NCBI GenBank assembly: GCA_964618455.1
Contig: CAZUAQ010000010.1
Location: forward strand, 62,001 to 126,000
Direction of reading: 5' to 3'
Length of the DNA stretch: 64,000 nt
DNA from: CAZUAQ01 sp964618455
Lineage (GTDB): Bacteria; Planctomycetota; Phycisphaerae; UBA1845; PWPN01
In this document: piece by piece, positions 54,137-62,662 of the stretch
How positions within the stretch are numbered: the stretch's first letter is position 1
Layout of the letters: the number at the start of each line of letters is the position of its first letter
Notes under the pieces: model-generated
The model's database searches: none
The model's input: the letters and a program-made list of their open reading frames with translations, nothing else
What the model was told of the DNA's origin: nothing
Program-made: the position numbers and the translations under genes

Positions 54137-56586
54137 TGGTGGGCGTGATGCTCCTGGGACTGGGCATGTGTCTGGCGGTGGCTCAGCCGACTGCGGGGGC
54201 ACTGCCCTCCATCGAGCCGACCGCCCGGGCGGAAATCGCCGAACTGCTGGCCGAAGCGCGCGACACCGAGTACTCCGCCGACGCGCTGGCCAAACTGCGC
54301 GAAGCCGAGTCGCGCATCAACGCCGAACGTTCCGAGATTCCCCCGATCCCCCTGAAATATCTCGAAGCCGACATCGCCCGCACGCGCGGCAACATTCTCT
54401 ACCGCCGGTCGCGTCTTTCGATGGAGGACACGGCTCCGCTGGATGAGGCGCGCGAGCAGTTCGAACGGGCCCTCGAGCATTTCGAGCAGGTGGAAACACT
54501 CGGCGCCGAGACGATGGAAGCGATCGAAGCCAAACGCGGCAAGGACGTGAGCCGGCATCGCGGGTGGAACGAAGCGCAGGAGTATCGCGTGCGGTCGCGC
54601 TACACTGCCGCCTGGGTGCGATACCAACTCGGGCAATGCGCGTCCGATCCCGTGGAACGCAAACTGCACTTTGACCAGGCGATCGACGGATTCTCCGAGT
54701 TCGTGGACATGGGCTACTTCCGCCAGCCGATTATCGTGGAAAGTTATCTCGGCACGGCGCTCTGCCTGCTCGAGATGGAACGCTATCGCGACGTGATCGA
54801 GCTGCTCGAGGAGGCGGAGCGCGCCAAGACGCCACCCCACCTGTACAAGCCGATCATGCTCGCCCGGATCCGTGCGTGGCACGCGCTGGGCGACGAGGCG
54901 CGGGTCATCGAGGCGGTCGACGACACACTCGGCCGGCTGGATCCCGACGACGACTGGACCTCCACGGATATCGAGCTGCTGATTCATCAGGCGAGTGCTT
55001 ACGCGCGGTCGACCGCATCCCCGCGCGACGAACGTCAGCGTGCGGCGCGGCGTGAACGACTGATCGGCATCCTGGACACGCTGTATGCGCGAGGCGATCC
55101 GGCACGCAGCCAGTTGCTGCGAACCCTTGGCGAGAATGATCTCGATGTTCCCGTGGCCCTGCTGGCGGATGCGTATGCCCATCAGGAACAGAACGACCTC
55201 AGCGAAGCCCTGAAAAGCGCGTGGCGGGGCCTCACGCTTGTGGAAACGGTGACCGACCCCGAGCTGCGCAAGACGATGCATGCCGATCACCTGCACCTGC
55301 TGGTGGCCTTGCACTGGAAAGCCGGTGAATGGGCCGAGGTGCATGAATTGTCCTGCGCATTCATCGGGCAGTACCCGCGTGACTTCCGCGCCGCCGATGT
55401 CTGCGTGCGCGGGATCCACGCCGGGTTATTGGCGATGGAGCAGGAACCTCCGCTGGAGGAAGAGACGTTTTTCGATTGTCTTGCCGTGGCGAAGCGTGAA
55501 TTCCCGGATCTGATGGAAGCGCAGAAGGGAGAATGGTACCGCGCGGCGCGCCTGCTGGCCGATGGCCGTTACCTGGAGGTCATCGAGCAACTGATTGACG
55601 TGCCTCCGGAATCGCCGGCGTATCGCGAATCGCTCTATGGCGTGATTTACGCGTCCGTGTTGTTGGCCGAGCAGGGTGCGAATCCTGCCACGTCGCGACC
55701 TGCCGACGAGATCGGCAAACACCTCGAGCGGGCGCGCGAGTCTTTGAACACGTACGTTGCGTTGACGACGAAGCGCCCTCCGCCGGCGGGCGATGAACTC
55801 TCGGCGCGCGTGGTCGCCGCGGCGGTCGTGCTCGCCCGGCAGTTGCTGAACCGCGACGATGCGGAGGCCGTTTCGGTGCTGGCCGTGCTGGATGCGATCG
55901 AGACGCTGCCGGACATCACCCACGAGTCGCTGGACGCGCGGCTGGCTCTTCGCATCGAAGCACACATGGCGCGTGGAGACACGGAGGCGGCCACGCGTGT
56001 CGTGGACGAGGCCCTGAAGAAATTCGCTTCGGGGGCGGCGATGATCAGGGCGATGACTGCGGCGGCGTCACCGCTCGAAGAGCGCCTGGACCAACTGGCC
56101 GAGAATCGGGAACACGACCGCGCCGCGCTCGTGGCCCGGCAACTCGTGCGGCTTTACGAGCACCTGCTGTCCGAAGCCCAACAGCGCGGTGCCGACTCGA
56201 AGCAGACGCTCGCGCTCCGCCAACGGCTGGCGGGCGCGTACCGCCAGGCGGGCGAACATGCCAAGGCCATCGAACTTTACTCCCGGCTGGCGGAATCCGG
56301 CGATCCGCGCCAGTTGGGCAATGTGCTTCGCGGGCTTGCCCTGTCGCACGAGGGAGCCCGATCGTACGAACAGGCGATCCCCTTGTGGCGCCGATTGAGC
56401 AAAGCGCTGCCGGCACGCACCGAGGGCTGGTACGAGGCCCGGTACCACCTGATCCGGAGCTATCAACTTCTCGGCCGGCGCGACCACGCCCGCAAGCTGA
56501 TCCAGCTCTTCCTGCTTCAGAACACCGAGACACTCGAGCCACCGTGGCGCGAGCGATTCGAACGGCTGGACCGCGAACTGCAGTGA
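54136..56586 (+). CDS. Large secreted TPR-like repeat protein
   Basis: The ATG at 54136 follows the stop of the ExbD gene with TGATG overlap and begins a signal peptide (VGVMLLGLGMCLAVAQPTAGA); 816 residues. The rest is nearly all helical, with degenerate TPR-type pairs, for example RIRAWHALGDEARVIEAVDDTL, GAYRQAGEHAKAIELYSRLAE and GLALSHEGARSYEQAIPLWRRL, the last ones closest to canonical TPRs. Such repeat proteins act as periplasmic scaffolds. With ExbB/ExbD and vWA partners in one operon it may be the structural arm of an energised envelope complex. No enzymatic motif is seen. Confidence 0.8.
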   Translation: MVGVMLLGLGMCLAVAQPTAGALPSIEPTARAEIAELLAEARDTEYSADALAKLREAESRINAERSEIPPIPLKYLEADIARTRGNILYRRSRLSMEDTAPLDEAREQFERALEHFEQVETLGAETMEAIEAKRGKDVSRHRGWNEAQEYRVRSRYTAAWVRYQLGQCASDPVERKLHFDQAIDGFSEFVDMGYFRQPIIVESYLGTALCLLEMERYRDVIELLEEAERAKTPPHLYKPIMLARIRAWHALGDEARVIEAVDDTLGRLDPDDDWTSTDIELLIHQASAYARSTASPRDERQRAARRERLIGILDTLYARGDPARSQLLRTLGENDLDVPVALLADAYAHQEQNDLSEALKSAWRGLTLVETVTDPELRKTMHADHLHLLVALHWKAGEWAEVHELSCAFIGQYPRDFRAADVCVRGIHAGLLAMEQEPPLEEETFFDCLAVAKREFPDLMEAQKGEWYRAARLLADGRYLEVIEQLIDVPPESPAYRESLYGVIYASVLLAEQGANPATSRPADEIGKHLERARESLNTYVALTTKRPPPAGDELSARVVAAAVVLARQLLNRDDAEAVSVLAVLDAIETLPDITHESLDARLALRIEAHMARGDTEAATRVVDEALKKFASGAAMIRAMTAAASPLEERLDQLAENREHDRAALVARQLVRLYEHLLSEAQQRGADSKQTLALRQRLAGAYRQAGEHAKAIELYSRLAESGDPRQLGNVLRGLALSHEGARSYEQAIPLWRRLSKALPARTEGWYEARYHLIRSYQLLGRRDHARKLIQLFLLQNTETLEPPWRERFERLDRELQ

Positions 56587-56605
56587 AGTTACGCTGAGGG
56601 CAAAG

Positions 56606-57139
56606 GTGGTTGATCGCAGGTTTTCATTCGAGGAAGGATGTACGATCGGGATGGTGGATCATGCGTTATTGCACCGCATGCTGGACATTCCCGAGGAGGT
56701 CGACTCGCCGACGCACTACCAGCTTCTCGGGGTCAATCCGCTGCGGATCACGCCTGAACTGGTGAACGACGCCTTGCGGCAGCGCATCGCCCAGTTGCGT
56801 CGGCAGGTGCCCGGCCCGCAACTGCTGCCGATGATCGCCCAGTTCGAAAAACTGCTGGAAGAGGCGGCGGAGACGCTCCGCGATCCCGAAAAACGCGAAG
56901 CCTATCAGAACACGCTGAAGGGCCACGCCAGAGACCGCAAACGCAAGCTGACTGATGAGCAGCGGGCGTTCCTCCGTCGGGTCCGACGCATCGTGCAGAA
57001 GGCCTTGAACGAAGACGGGACGCTCAACGCCGCCAAGCACCCCGATCTCATTGACACCCTCCAGCGGATGAAGGTCCCTGAGAAGGATATTCGCTACATT
57101 CTCGCGCAAATCCCGAAGCGCGGCGAAACGGCGGGCTAG
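56606..57139 (+). CDS. Planctomycete J-like (DnaJ N-terminal-like) protein
   Basis: 177 residues; the GTG at 56606 has GAGGG 5 nt upstream, an ATG at 56651 is the alternative. The segment HRMLDIPEEVDSPTHYQLLG, with VNPLRITPELVNDAL just after it, corresponds to the planctomycete-specific 'WLGIPPEEQPPNHYRLLG' J-like region, and LRDPEKREAYQNTL is the DnaJ-type helix IV ending. The HPD tripeptide of true J-domains is not present, so an ordinary DnaK co-chaperone activity is unlikely. The tail is Lys/Arg-rich (RDRKRKLTDEQRAFLRRVRRI). It closes the vWA-ExbBD-TPR operon, 19 nt after the TPR gene. Confidence 0.75.
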   Translation: MVDRRFSFEEGCTIGMVDHALLHRMLDIPEEVDSPTHYQLLGVNPLRITPELVNDALRQRIAQLRRQVPGPQLLPMIAQFEKLLEEAAETLRDPEKREAYQNTLKGHARDRKRKLTDEQRAFLRRVRRIVQKALNEDGTLNAAKHPDLIDTLQRMKVPEKDIRYILAQIPKRGETAG

Positions 57140-57236
57140 CCGGGGTGTATGAAGGAATGAAGCCACACTGCGCGGGATGTGGTAAGATAACTCACCGGAA
57201 ATGGCCGCTTGACCCCTGACCACGAGGAGCACACCG

Positions 57237-58706
57237 ATGGAGAGCAAGGTTTCACGACGACAGATGATGCGGGCGGGCGCGGTCGGCGCCGCCGGACTGG
57301 CACTGGCGAAGTCGGCGGGTCCGGCTTTGGGGGCCCGGGGGGCGAATGAGCGTGTCCGCGCGGCGGTGGCGGGCATCAACGGTCAGGGCGGCCACCACAT
57401 CGGCCGTTTCAGCGAGATGGAGGATACGGAACTCGTCTACGTTGTTGATCCGGACTCGCGCCTGTTCGATCGCAAGATCAATCTTTCCAAGGAGCGCTCC
57501 AAGGGCCGCAGCAATCCCAAGGGCGTTCAGGACATTCGTCGCGTGCTCGACGACAAGTCCATCGACGTGATCTCGATCGCCACGCCGAACCACTGGCACT
57601 CGCTGATGACCATCTGGGCCTGCCAGGCGGGCAAGGATGTCTACGTCGAGAAGCCGATGAGCCACAACATTCACGAAGGCCGCGTCGTGGTGCAGGCGGC
57701 GCGGTATCACAAGCGTATCGTCCAGCACGGGACGCAGTCCCGGTCGGACAAGGGATGGGCCCACGTGGTGGCGGCCGTCGCTTCGGGCAAGCTTGGCAAA
57801 CTGCATGTGTCGCGCGGACTGTGCTACAAGCCCGGCTCGCCCGGCGGAACGAACACCCGCGGCGATATCGGCTTCAAGCCGATCCAGGAAGCGCCGACCG
57901 GGTTCGACTGGGATCTCTGGCAGGGCCCGGCCAAGTTCCTGAAGTACCATGAGAACCTCGTGCACTACCGCTGGCACTGGTTCTGGGAAACGGGTAACGG
58001 CGACCTCGGCAACCAGGGCGTGCATCAGATGGATGTGGCCCGGTGGTGCATCCCCGGTGCGACGCTGCCCAAGAGCGTGGTGACCTTCGGCGGACGCTTG
58101 ACGGAGTTCGACCAGGGCGAGGTGGCCAACACCGAGATCTCGATCATGGACTACGGCGATACGCAACTCATCTTCGAGACGCGCTGCATGCCCAGTGAAC
58201 CGTTCCACGGGCAGGGCATCGGCAACGTGCTGCATCTCGATGCCGGCATCATCGCCGGGAAGACCTTCTACCCGAAGGGCAGTTCGGAGCCCGCCCCGTT
58301 GCCGGAGGTCGAGCACGCGCGCGGCCCCGGGGGCGACCCGTTCTCCAACTTCGTGGCGGCGGTCCGCAGCCGGAATCACGAGGATCTCAACGCCGACTGT
58401 CTCGAGGGCCACTACTCCTCCGCTCTCTGCCACCTGGCGAACATGTCGATCCGGCTGGGCTACAAGATCCCCTTCAAGCCGGTCACGGATGCCTTCGGCG
58501 ACAACGAGCACGCGTACGAAGTCCTGGACCGCACGACGGAGCACCTCGCCAAGAACGGCATCGACGTCGAGAAGTCCGGCTACGTCATGGGACGCAAGCT
58601 GAACGTCGACATCGCCAACGAGCGCATCGTCGACGACGCCGAGGCGAACTGCATGCTCTCGCGTGATTACCGGAAGGGCTTCGAGGTCCCCGAGAAAATC
58701 GGCTGA
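57237..58706 (+). CDS. Tat-signal Gfo/Idh/MocA-family oxidoreductase
   Basis: 489 residues. A twin-arginine signal (SRRQMMRAGAVGAAGLALA) precedes a Rossmann domain (VRAAVAGINGQGGHH, residues 40-54) and the family signature DVYVEKPMSHN with EKP at 138-140. The long C-terminal domain includes the HWFWETGNGDLGNQGVHQMD region typical of the large exported planctomycete group. The reaction should be NAD(P)-dependent oxidation or reduction at a sugar carbon; exported members carry the nucleotide tightly bound. GAGGAG lies 7 nt before the ATG. It is 97 nt after the J-like gene and followed by a clear terminator, so it may be its own unit. Confidence 0.93.
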   Translation: MESKVSRRQMMRAGAVGAAGLALAKSAGPALGARGANERVRAAVAGINGQGGHHIGRFSEMEDTELVYVVDPDSRLFDRKINLSKERSKGRSNPKGVQDIRRVLDDKSIDVISIATPNHWHSLMTIWACQAGKDVYVEKPMSHNIHEGRVVVQAARYHKRIVQHGTQSRSDKGWAHVVAAVASGKLGKLHVSRGLCYKPGSPGGTNTRGDIGFKPIQEAPTGFDWDLWQGPAKFLKYHENLVHYRWHWFWETGNGDLGNQGVHQMDVARWCIPGATLPKSVVTFGGRLTEFDQGEVANTEISIMDYGDTQLIFETRCMPSEPFHGQGIGNVLHLDAGIIAGKTFYPKGSSEPAPLPEVEHARGPGGDPFSNFVAAVRSRNHEDLNADCLEGHYSSALCHLANMSIRLGYKIPFKPVTDAFGDNEHAYEVLDRTTEHLAKNGIDVEKSGYVMGRKLNVDIANERIVDDAEANCMLSRDYRKGFEVPEKIG

Positions 58707-58737
58707 TCGTCGAGCCGCTTACGCTCAGATAACAGCC

Positions 58738-58773
58738 AACCCCCGGGTCGTCCTAACGACCCGGGGGTTTTTC
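58738..58773 (+). terminator. Strong rho-independent terminator
   Basis: CCCCCGGGTCGT (58740-58751) pairs perfectly with ACGACCCGGGGG (58756-58767) around a CCTA loop, and T5 follows. The flanking AA/TT extends the stem to 14 bp. It ends the oxidoreductase transcript 32 nt after its stop. Confidence 0.9.
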
Positions 58774-58822
58774 TTGTTGAACGAAGCGGTCGGATCTTTC
58801 CCTGGTGTGAACTCCGGAAAGC

Positions 58823-59290
58823 TTAATCCGTCAATGCCGAAATGTCGGTCGTGTTGACCTCGTTGTACTTGGCGATCTTGGTCGCGTCGTCCGGCAGGCT
58901 CGCGGGCACCAGGGCGCGGCAGATGCCGTTCGTCGGGTTGTACCACCAGACCGTGCTGTCACTGCTTGTCTTGGTGGTCGGGTGGTAGTCCGCAGCCCCG
59001 CCGTTGGTCGTATCGAAGGCGGGATCGCTCACGGTGGGGAACAGGGGGTTCCGCGGGATCTGGTTCCCCTCGAACATCGACGCGGTGACACCTGCAGGGT
59101 AGCTGCCGTTCTCGGCATACTCCGCCGCGACCTTACGCGTCATGGCCCGGACCACCAGCGCCGTTGAGTTGCCTCGCCCGTCATCCGCGGCCGACGTAAA
59201 CTGCGGGATAATCGCCGCCGCCAGGATCCCGATGATGATGATCACGATCAGGACTTCGACCAGTGTGAAAGCTGCCTTGTGCGACCTCAT
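58823..59290 (-). CDS. Type II secretion/type IV pilin-like pseudopilin
   Basis: 155 residues from the ATG at 59290 (GGAG 8 nt upstream). The leader MRSHKAA is followed by FTLVEVLIVIIIIGILAAAIIPQF, a textbook prepilin cleavage site and helix with Glu at +5. The globular part has the GspG/pilin-like NSTALVVRAMTRKVAAEYAE helix, YPAG, and a tail with WWYNPTNGICRA. The protein is inner-membrane until processed. No secretion or pilus machinery is encoded nearby, as with the pseudopilin at 13757. Confidence 0.85.
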   Translation of the reverse strand: MRSHKAAFTLVEVLIVIIIIGILAAAIIPQFTSAADDGRGNSTALVVRAMTRKVAAEYAENGSYPAGVTASMFEGNQIPRNPLFPTVSDPAFDTTNGGAADYHPTTKTSSDSTVWWYNPTNGICRALVPASLPDDATKIAKYNEVNTTDISALTD

Positions 59291-59637
59291 TGAAGAGCTC
59301 CGGTGTTCTAAGTTCAGACTCGAGTGGCTACGACCCCTTGCACCATTTGTCGCCACTTAATCCGTTTATCGGCGCGCGGACGTAGGACGTTAGCTAGATA
59401 CCGGAGAAATACCTAAGAACAATCAATTGGATTTATCGGGACTTGACATAACGCCGTCATCCGCAGTGCGGACGCCCCAGCGTAAATCTGCGCATGGCTT
59501 GGTGTGGTCGGGCTATCGGACCTTACCTCGCCCATATTTCCCAGATGACACTTTCGGCGACGTAGTAATGAGGTAACGATTTCCCCTATGAATACAGGCG
59601 CAAGTTAACCTCAAGCCGCTGAAATCTGGAGAATGTG
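59291..59637. other. Gene-less stretch before the IS1380 remnant
   Basis: No open frame, RNA or clear promoter is seen. Base composition falls towards AT compared with the neighbouring genes. A TTGACA at 59443-59448 has no matching -10. Confidence 0.4.
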
Positions 59638-59735
59638 ATGGGTGAAGCACGCAAGGAAGCGTTGCGAGTCGATTTCGACAGCTAGATCAAGCTGGAATTC
59701 CACGGCGCGTCGTTTACATCTGATCCGGGATTGGT
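59638..59735 (+). pseudogene. IS1380-family transposase N-terminal remnant
   Basis: Translation from the ATG at 59638 (GGAG upstream) reads MGEARKEALRVDFDS, a TAG stop at 59683-59685, then IKLEFHGASFTSDPGL. This is the opening of IS1380-type DDE transposases, which read like 'ALRVDFDxxIKLEFHGSxxTSDAGLLAYREL'. The similarity ends at 'GL', after which nothing recognisable follows. So only ~32 codons with one nonsense mutation remain. Confidence 0.72.
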
Positions 59736-59854
59736 TGCGTGCCAAATGTATATTCGTGGAACTTTCGTTTTCTGGCGGCGGGGTGGTACGTTGTTGCACG
59801 TGAGGTGGCATCTTGGTTATCATGCCAAATAGATCATTTTATGGAGGACGCAAC

Positions 59855-60688
59855 ATGCAGGGAAAGTGGGTTCTGCCGGCGGTTTTGATTTCGATTGCAC
59901 ATGTTGTTGGCGGCGGTGAAGTTGTTTTGGGTGCGCCGATTTATCAGCCTGGGTTCACTTGGGATTGGCGGGTTGATTTTGGTATGCCGACGACGGTTGG
60001 TGAGTTGCCGCCTAATCCGAATTCCGATGCTGCAAGCCGTGCGTCGGCTGGGAACGCTGGGTTGAGCAGTGGAACTGGTGTCGGGGACGTTTGGTCCTAC
60101 GGGAAAGCACCATATAGCACGCTCTCGGGGAGTACGTTCACGGCGGGTGATTTTACGATCTTCGATACGCCGCATACTTTCAGCGGGGGGGCTGTGTGGG
60201 ACGATCAGTTGTCGCTTGCGTTCGATTGGGATTTTATTGGCTGGGTTCCCGGTTACTCTTCGCTGACGCGGCCTGCGCATGCTTTCAATAGTGACGGGGA
60301 GCATGAACACACGGCCTCGGTGTTGCGATTCACGTATCCCGGCGAGAATACGATCGACGTGCGGATTTCAGGGTTGATCGAGGATTTGAATCTTGGCGGG
60401 GGCGATGGGATTGACTGGTACATTTTGAAGAATTCGTCGGCGGGGATGATCGGTGTCGGCGAGTTTGGCAATGGGGGGAGTGAGAACGTCGATTTTGTGA
60501 CTTCGCTTTCGTCGGGGGATGAGTTGTTCCTGGCTGTCGGTACGCGTCTCAGTGGGAGCAACGTGTACGACGAGACGGCGATGGATGTTTTGGTGGAAGT
60601 TCTTCCTGAACCTTCGACGGCTGTTCTGTTGCTGTGTGCGTGCGCGGGATTCGTTGTTCGTCGGCACAAACACATCTTGGCTGACTGA
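59855..60688 (+). CDS. PEP-CTERM-sorted secreted protein
   Basis: The ATG at 59855 has GGAGG 7 nt upstream and starts a signal peptide (VLPAVLISIAHVVGGGEVVLG); 277 residues. The body is beta-rich (FTAGDFTIFDTPHTFSGG, NTIDVRISGLIEDLNLGGG) without recognised domains. The C-terminus is a PEP-CTERM signal: VLPEPSTAVLLLCACAGFVV then RRHKH, i.e. the PEP motif, a hydrophobic helix and a basic tail, processed by an exosortase not present here. Codon use differs from the rest of the window (many GGT/GTT/TTT/CGA-type codons, T-ending), and it sits between transposase remnants, so recent acquisition is likely. Confidence 0.82.
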   Translation: MQGKWVLPAVLISIAHVVGGGEVVLGAPIYQPGFTWDWRVDFGMPTTVGELPPNPNSDAASRASAGNAGLSSGTGVGDVWSYGKAPYSTLSGSTFTAGDFTIFDTPHTFSGGAVWDDQLSLAFDWDFIGWVPGYSSLTRPAHAFNSDGEHEHTASVLRFTYPGENTIDVRISGLIEDLNLGGGDGIDWYILKNSSAGMIGVGEFGNGGSENVDFVTSLSSGDELFLAVGTRLSGSNVYDETAMDVLVEVLPEPSTAVLLLCACAGFVVRRHKHILAD

Positions 60689-60751
60689 GCCCAATCTGAG
60701 TTGCTACTGCAACGGCGTTATTGCTCTTTGTGCGTTCCGGGTGGGCGAGAT

Positions 60752-60841
60752 TCACGGGATGCAGTTTGGGTCGCAGGGGATTCGTGGGCCGGATAGGCAT
60801 TGCATGAAGAGGGTGATTTCGGATCCAGCATCTCGATCCGC
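60752..60841 (-). pseudogene. Decayed dockerin-like C-terminus
   Basis: On the minus strand a frame ending at the TGA (60754-60752) reads DRDAGSEITLFMQCLSGPRI then PCDPNCIP. This matches the C-terminal calcium-loop tail of the intact gene at 4792 (FQKCISGENVPGDPNC) and the general LF-QCLSGP--P-DPNC pattern. Upstream in the same frame a stop occurs about 13 codons earlier and no gene body is left. It is a fragment of a secreted protein gene. Confidence 0.6.
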
Positions 60842-60904
60842 AGCCGACCATGCCATCATTGCCTTCTCGGCTGGTACTCAAATGCATTTTTATACATCAG
60901 AGCA

Positions 60905-61047
60905 ATAACGACTGATCGACAACGGTCACCTTGCCCTGACTCCAGCCTCTCCTGCTCAGTAATCTACTGACGTATCCGCTGCTCATCCAGGCCGACAGTG
61001 CTCACACAGTATCCCGTCGCCCAGAAGTGCAACCCGTTCATCCGCCC
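60905..61047 (-). pseudogene. IS200/IS605-family TnpA C-terminal remnant
   Basis: Directly after the sulfatase stop, in the same frame, the minus strand reads GRMNGLHFWATGYCVSTVGL, DEQRIRQ, TAG (60966-60964), ITEQERLESGQGD. This is the conserved end of IS200/IS605 single-strand transposases ('HFWARGYCVSTVGLDExxIRxYIxxQE'). The TAG stands exactly where the catalytic tyrosine is expected. The HUH half of the protein is absent, so the remnant is inactive twice over. Confidence 0.75.
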
Positions 61048-62436
61048 TCAAGGGGAACTGTGAAGCGATCTCCACTCTTCGTGCATCGCCAGCAGGCGTT
61101 CGACGATGTCGGGATGAGTGGTTCGGAGATTTCGCGACTCCCCGGCATCCCGCTCGAGATCGCTCAGGAAAAGGGTGTCGGGGCCCTCGGCCCGCTTCTG
61201 CACGCCGCGTTCGGGCATGATGATGCCGTTGCGGACGAGCTTCCATTTCCCCCGGCGAACGGCAGCCTGCTTGTTCCACTCCCAGAAGAGGGCATCGTGG
61301 CCGGGTTCGGAGGCGTCCCGAAGCAACGGCACCCAGGAGCGGCCGTCCACGACATGATCGTCGGGTAACTTGGCCCCGATCATTGCCGCCACCGTCGGCA
61401 GGACGTCGATCGCGCAGGCGAGTTGATCGCGTGTCTCCCCGGCGGGCATTTGACCGGGCCACGCGACGATCCCCGGCATGCGAATGCCGCCTTCGAAGAG
61501 ACTGAACTTGTACTCACGATGCGGTCCCGCGCTGCCCCCGCCGAAGTTGGCGCGCGACTCGACCGACGGCCCGTTGTCGCTCATGAAAAAGACGGCGGTG
61601 CGCGATCGGAGCTGGTATCGATCCAGCCGCCGCATGACGTGCCCGATGGCTTCGTCCATCGGCGCCACGAGACCGGCGTAGAGTTGCCGCTCCCTGGGCA
61701 GGTGGCGGTACATGTCGAGGTAGCGTTTCGGCGCGTGCGTGGGATAGTGCGGCGCGTTGAACGGTACGTAAAGCAGAAACGGCTCAGCATGATGATCGTC
61801 GATGAAACGCGTCGCTTCGCGCGCAATCAGATGCGTGAAGTACTGCCCCTCCTCGTGAATCTCGACCCGGTTGCGATAGAGATCGTGATGATGGGGCGCG
61901 CGGGCGTTCCAGTAAAACGTGTGTGAGAAGTAGTCGATGCAGCCGGCGTGATGCCCGAAGAAGAAATCGAAGCCCTGATCGTTGGGAAGGTGGCCCGGCT
62001 TATGACCGAGATGCCACTTGCCGATCAAGGCGGTGGCGTAGCCCTGCGATCGGGCCACCTCGCCGAGCGTGATTTGCTCTGGCGGAAGGCCCGGGCTGCC
62101 GGGAATCGAGCCGACGTTGGTCGGTACGCCGGCGCGTTGCGGATAGCGGCCGGTCAGCAACGCGGCGCGCGAGGGTGAGCAGATCGGCGCGGCGGAGTAG
62201 TAGTTCGTGAAGCGGATGCCTTCGGCGGCGAGCGCATCGATATTCGGCGTGCGGATGTCCTCGCAACCGTACGCGCCGACATCACCGATGCCCATGTCGT
62301 CGGCATAGAAGATGACGATATTGGGCCGCGTGATGTCGGAATTCGCATCATCGGACTGCGCATGCAATGTTGTCGCGGTGTTCGGCCCGATGAACAGGCA
62401 GAGTATCAGCGAATGGCGGAACCAGGCGGCGGACAT
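61048..62436 (-). CDS. Secreted sulfatase
   Basis: 462 residues from the ATG at 62436, preceded by GAGGAGG. The signal peptide is HSLILCLFIGPNTATTLHAQ. The alkaline-phosphatase-like core shows RPNIVIFYADDMGIGDVGAYG with metal-binding D46/D47, and the sulfatase signature C86-S-P-S-R-A-A-L-L-T-G-R, whose Cys must be turned into formylglycine by a separate maturase not in the window. Further marks are GKWHLGHKPG (~140) and FFMSDNGPSVES (~280). The closest types are arylsulfatase A/GALNS-like planctomycete sulfatases, which remove sulfate esters from algal or animal polysaccharides. The ending lies against a transposase remnant, but the C-terminus seems of normal length. Confidence 0.95.
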   Translation of the reverse strand: MSAAWFRHSLILCLFIGPNTATTLHAQSDDANSDITRPNIVIFYADDMGIGDVGAYGCEDIRTPNIDALAAEGIRFTNYYSAAPICSPSRAALLTGRYPQRAGVPTNVGSIPGSPGLPPEQITLGEVARSQGYATALIGKWHLGHKPGHLPNDQGFDFFFGHHAGCIDYFSHTFYWNARAPHHHDLYRNRVEIHEEGQYFTHLIAREATRFIDDHHAEPFLLYVPFNAPHYPTHAPKRYLDMYRHLPRERQLYAGLVAPMDEAIGHVMRRLDRYQLRSRTAVFFMSDNGPSVESRANFGGGSAGPHREYKFSLFEGGIRMPGIVAWPGQMPAGETRDQLACAIDVLPTVAAMIGAKLPDDHVVDGRSWVPLLRDASEPGHDALFWEWNKQAAVRRGKWKLVRNGIIMPERGVQKRAEGPDTLFLSDLERDAGESRNLRTTHPDIVERLLAMHEEWRSLHSSP

Positions 62437-62662
62437 GTCGACCTCCTCTGCGTGAAGGGATGCACGTCGGGACACGTGAGATCGCTTTGTGGGACGAATT
62501 GTAACGGCCTGGACGACAAAGGCTAAGGCGTGGAATCCGGGATGCGGCGATGCGTTGTTTTCTGCCCCCCATTGGGGTTAAACTAAGGAAGGATTGCAGC
62601 GTTCGTGCGGATCGCCTTGTTTCACTTCCCGATCCGGCGTTCACAGGACATTGAGGGCTTGC

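Noticed and set aside
57252..58544. 430-codon minus-strand frame opposite the Gfo/Idh/MocA gene
   Set aside because: Shadow of a strongly conserved Tat-signal oxidoreductase.
59611..59823. 70-codon minus-strand frame
   Set aside because: It is the antisense of the IS1380 remnant region and has no ribosome-binding site or similarity.
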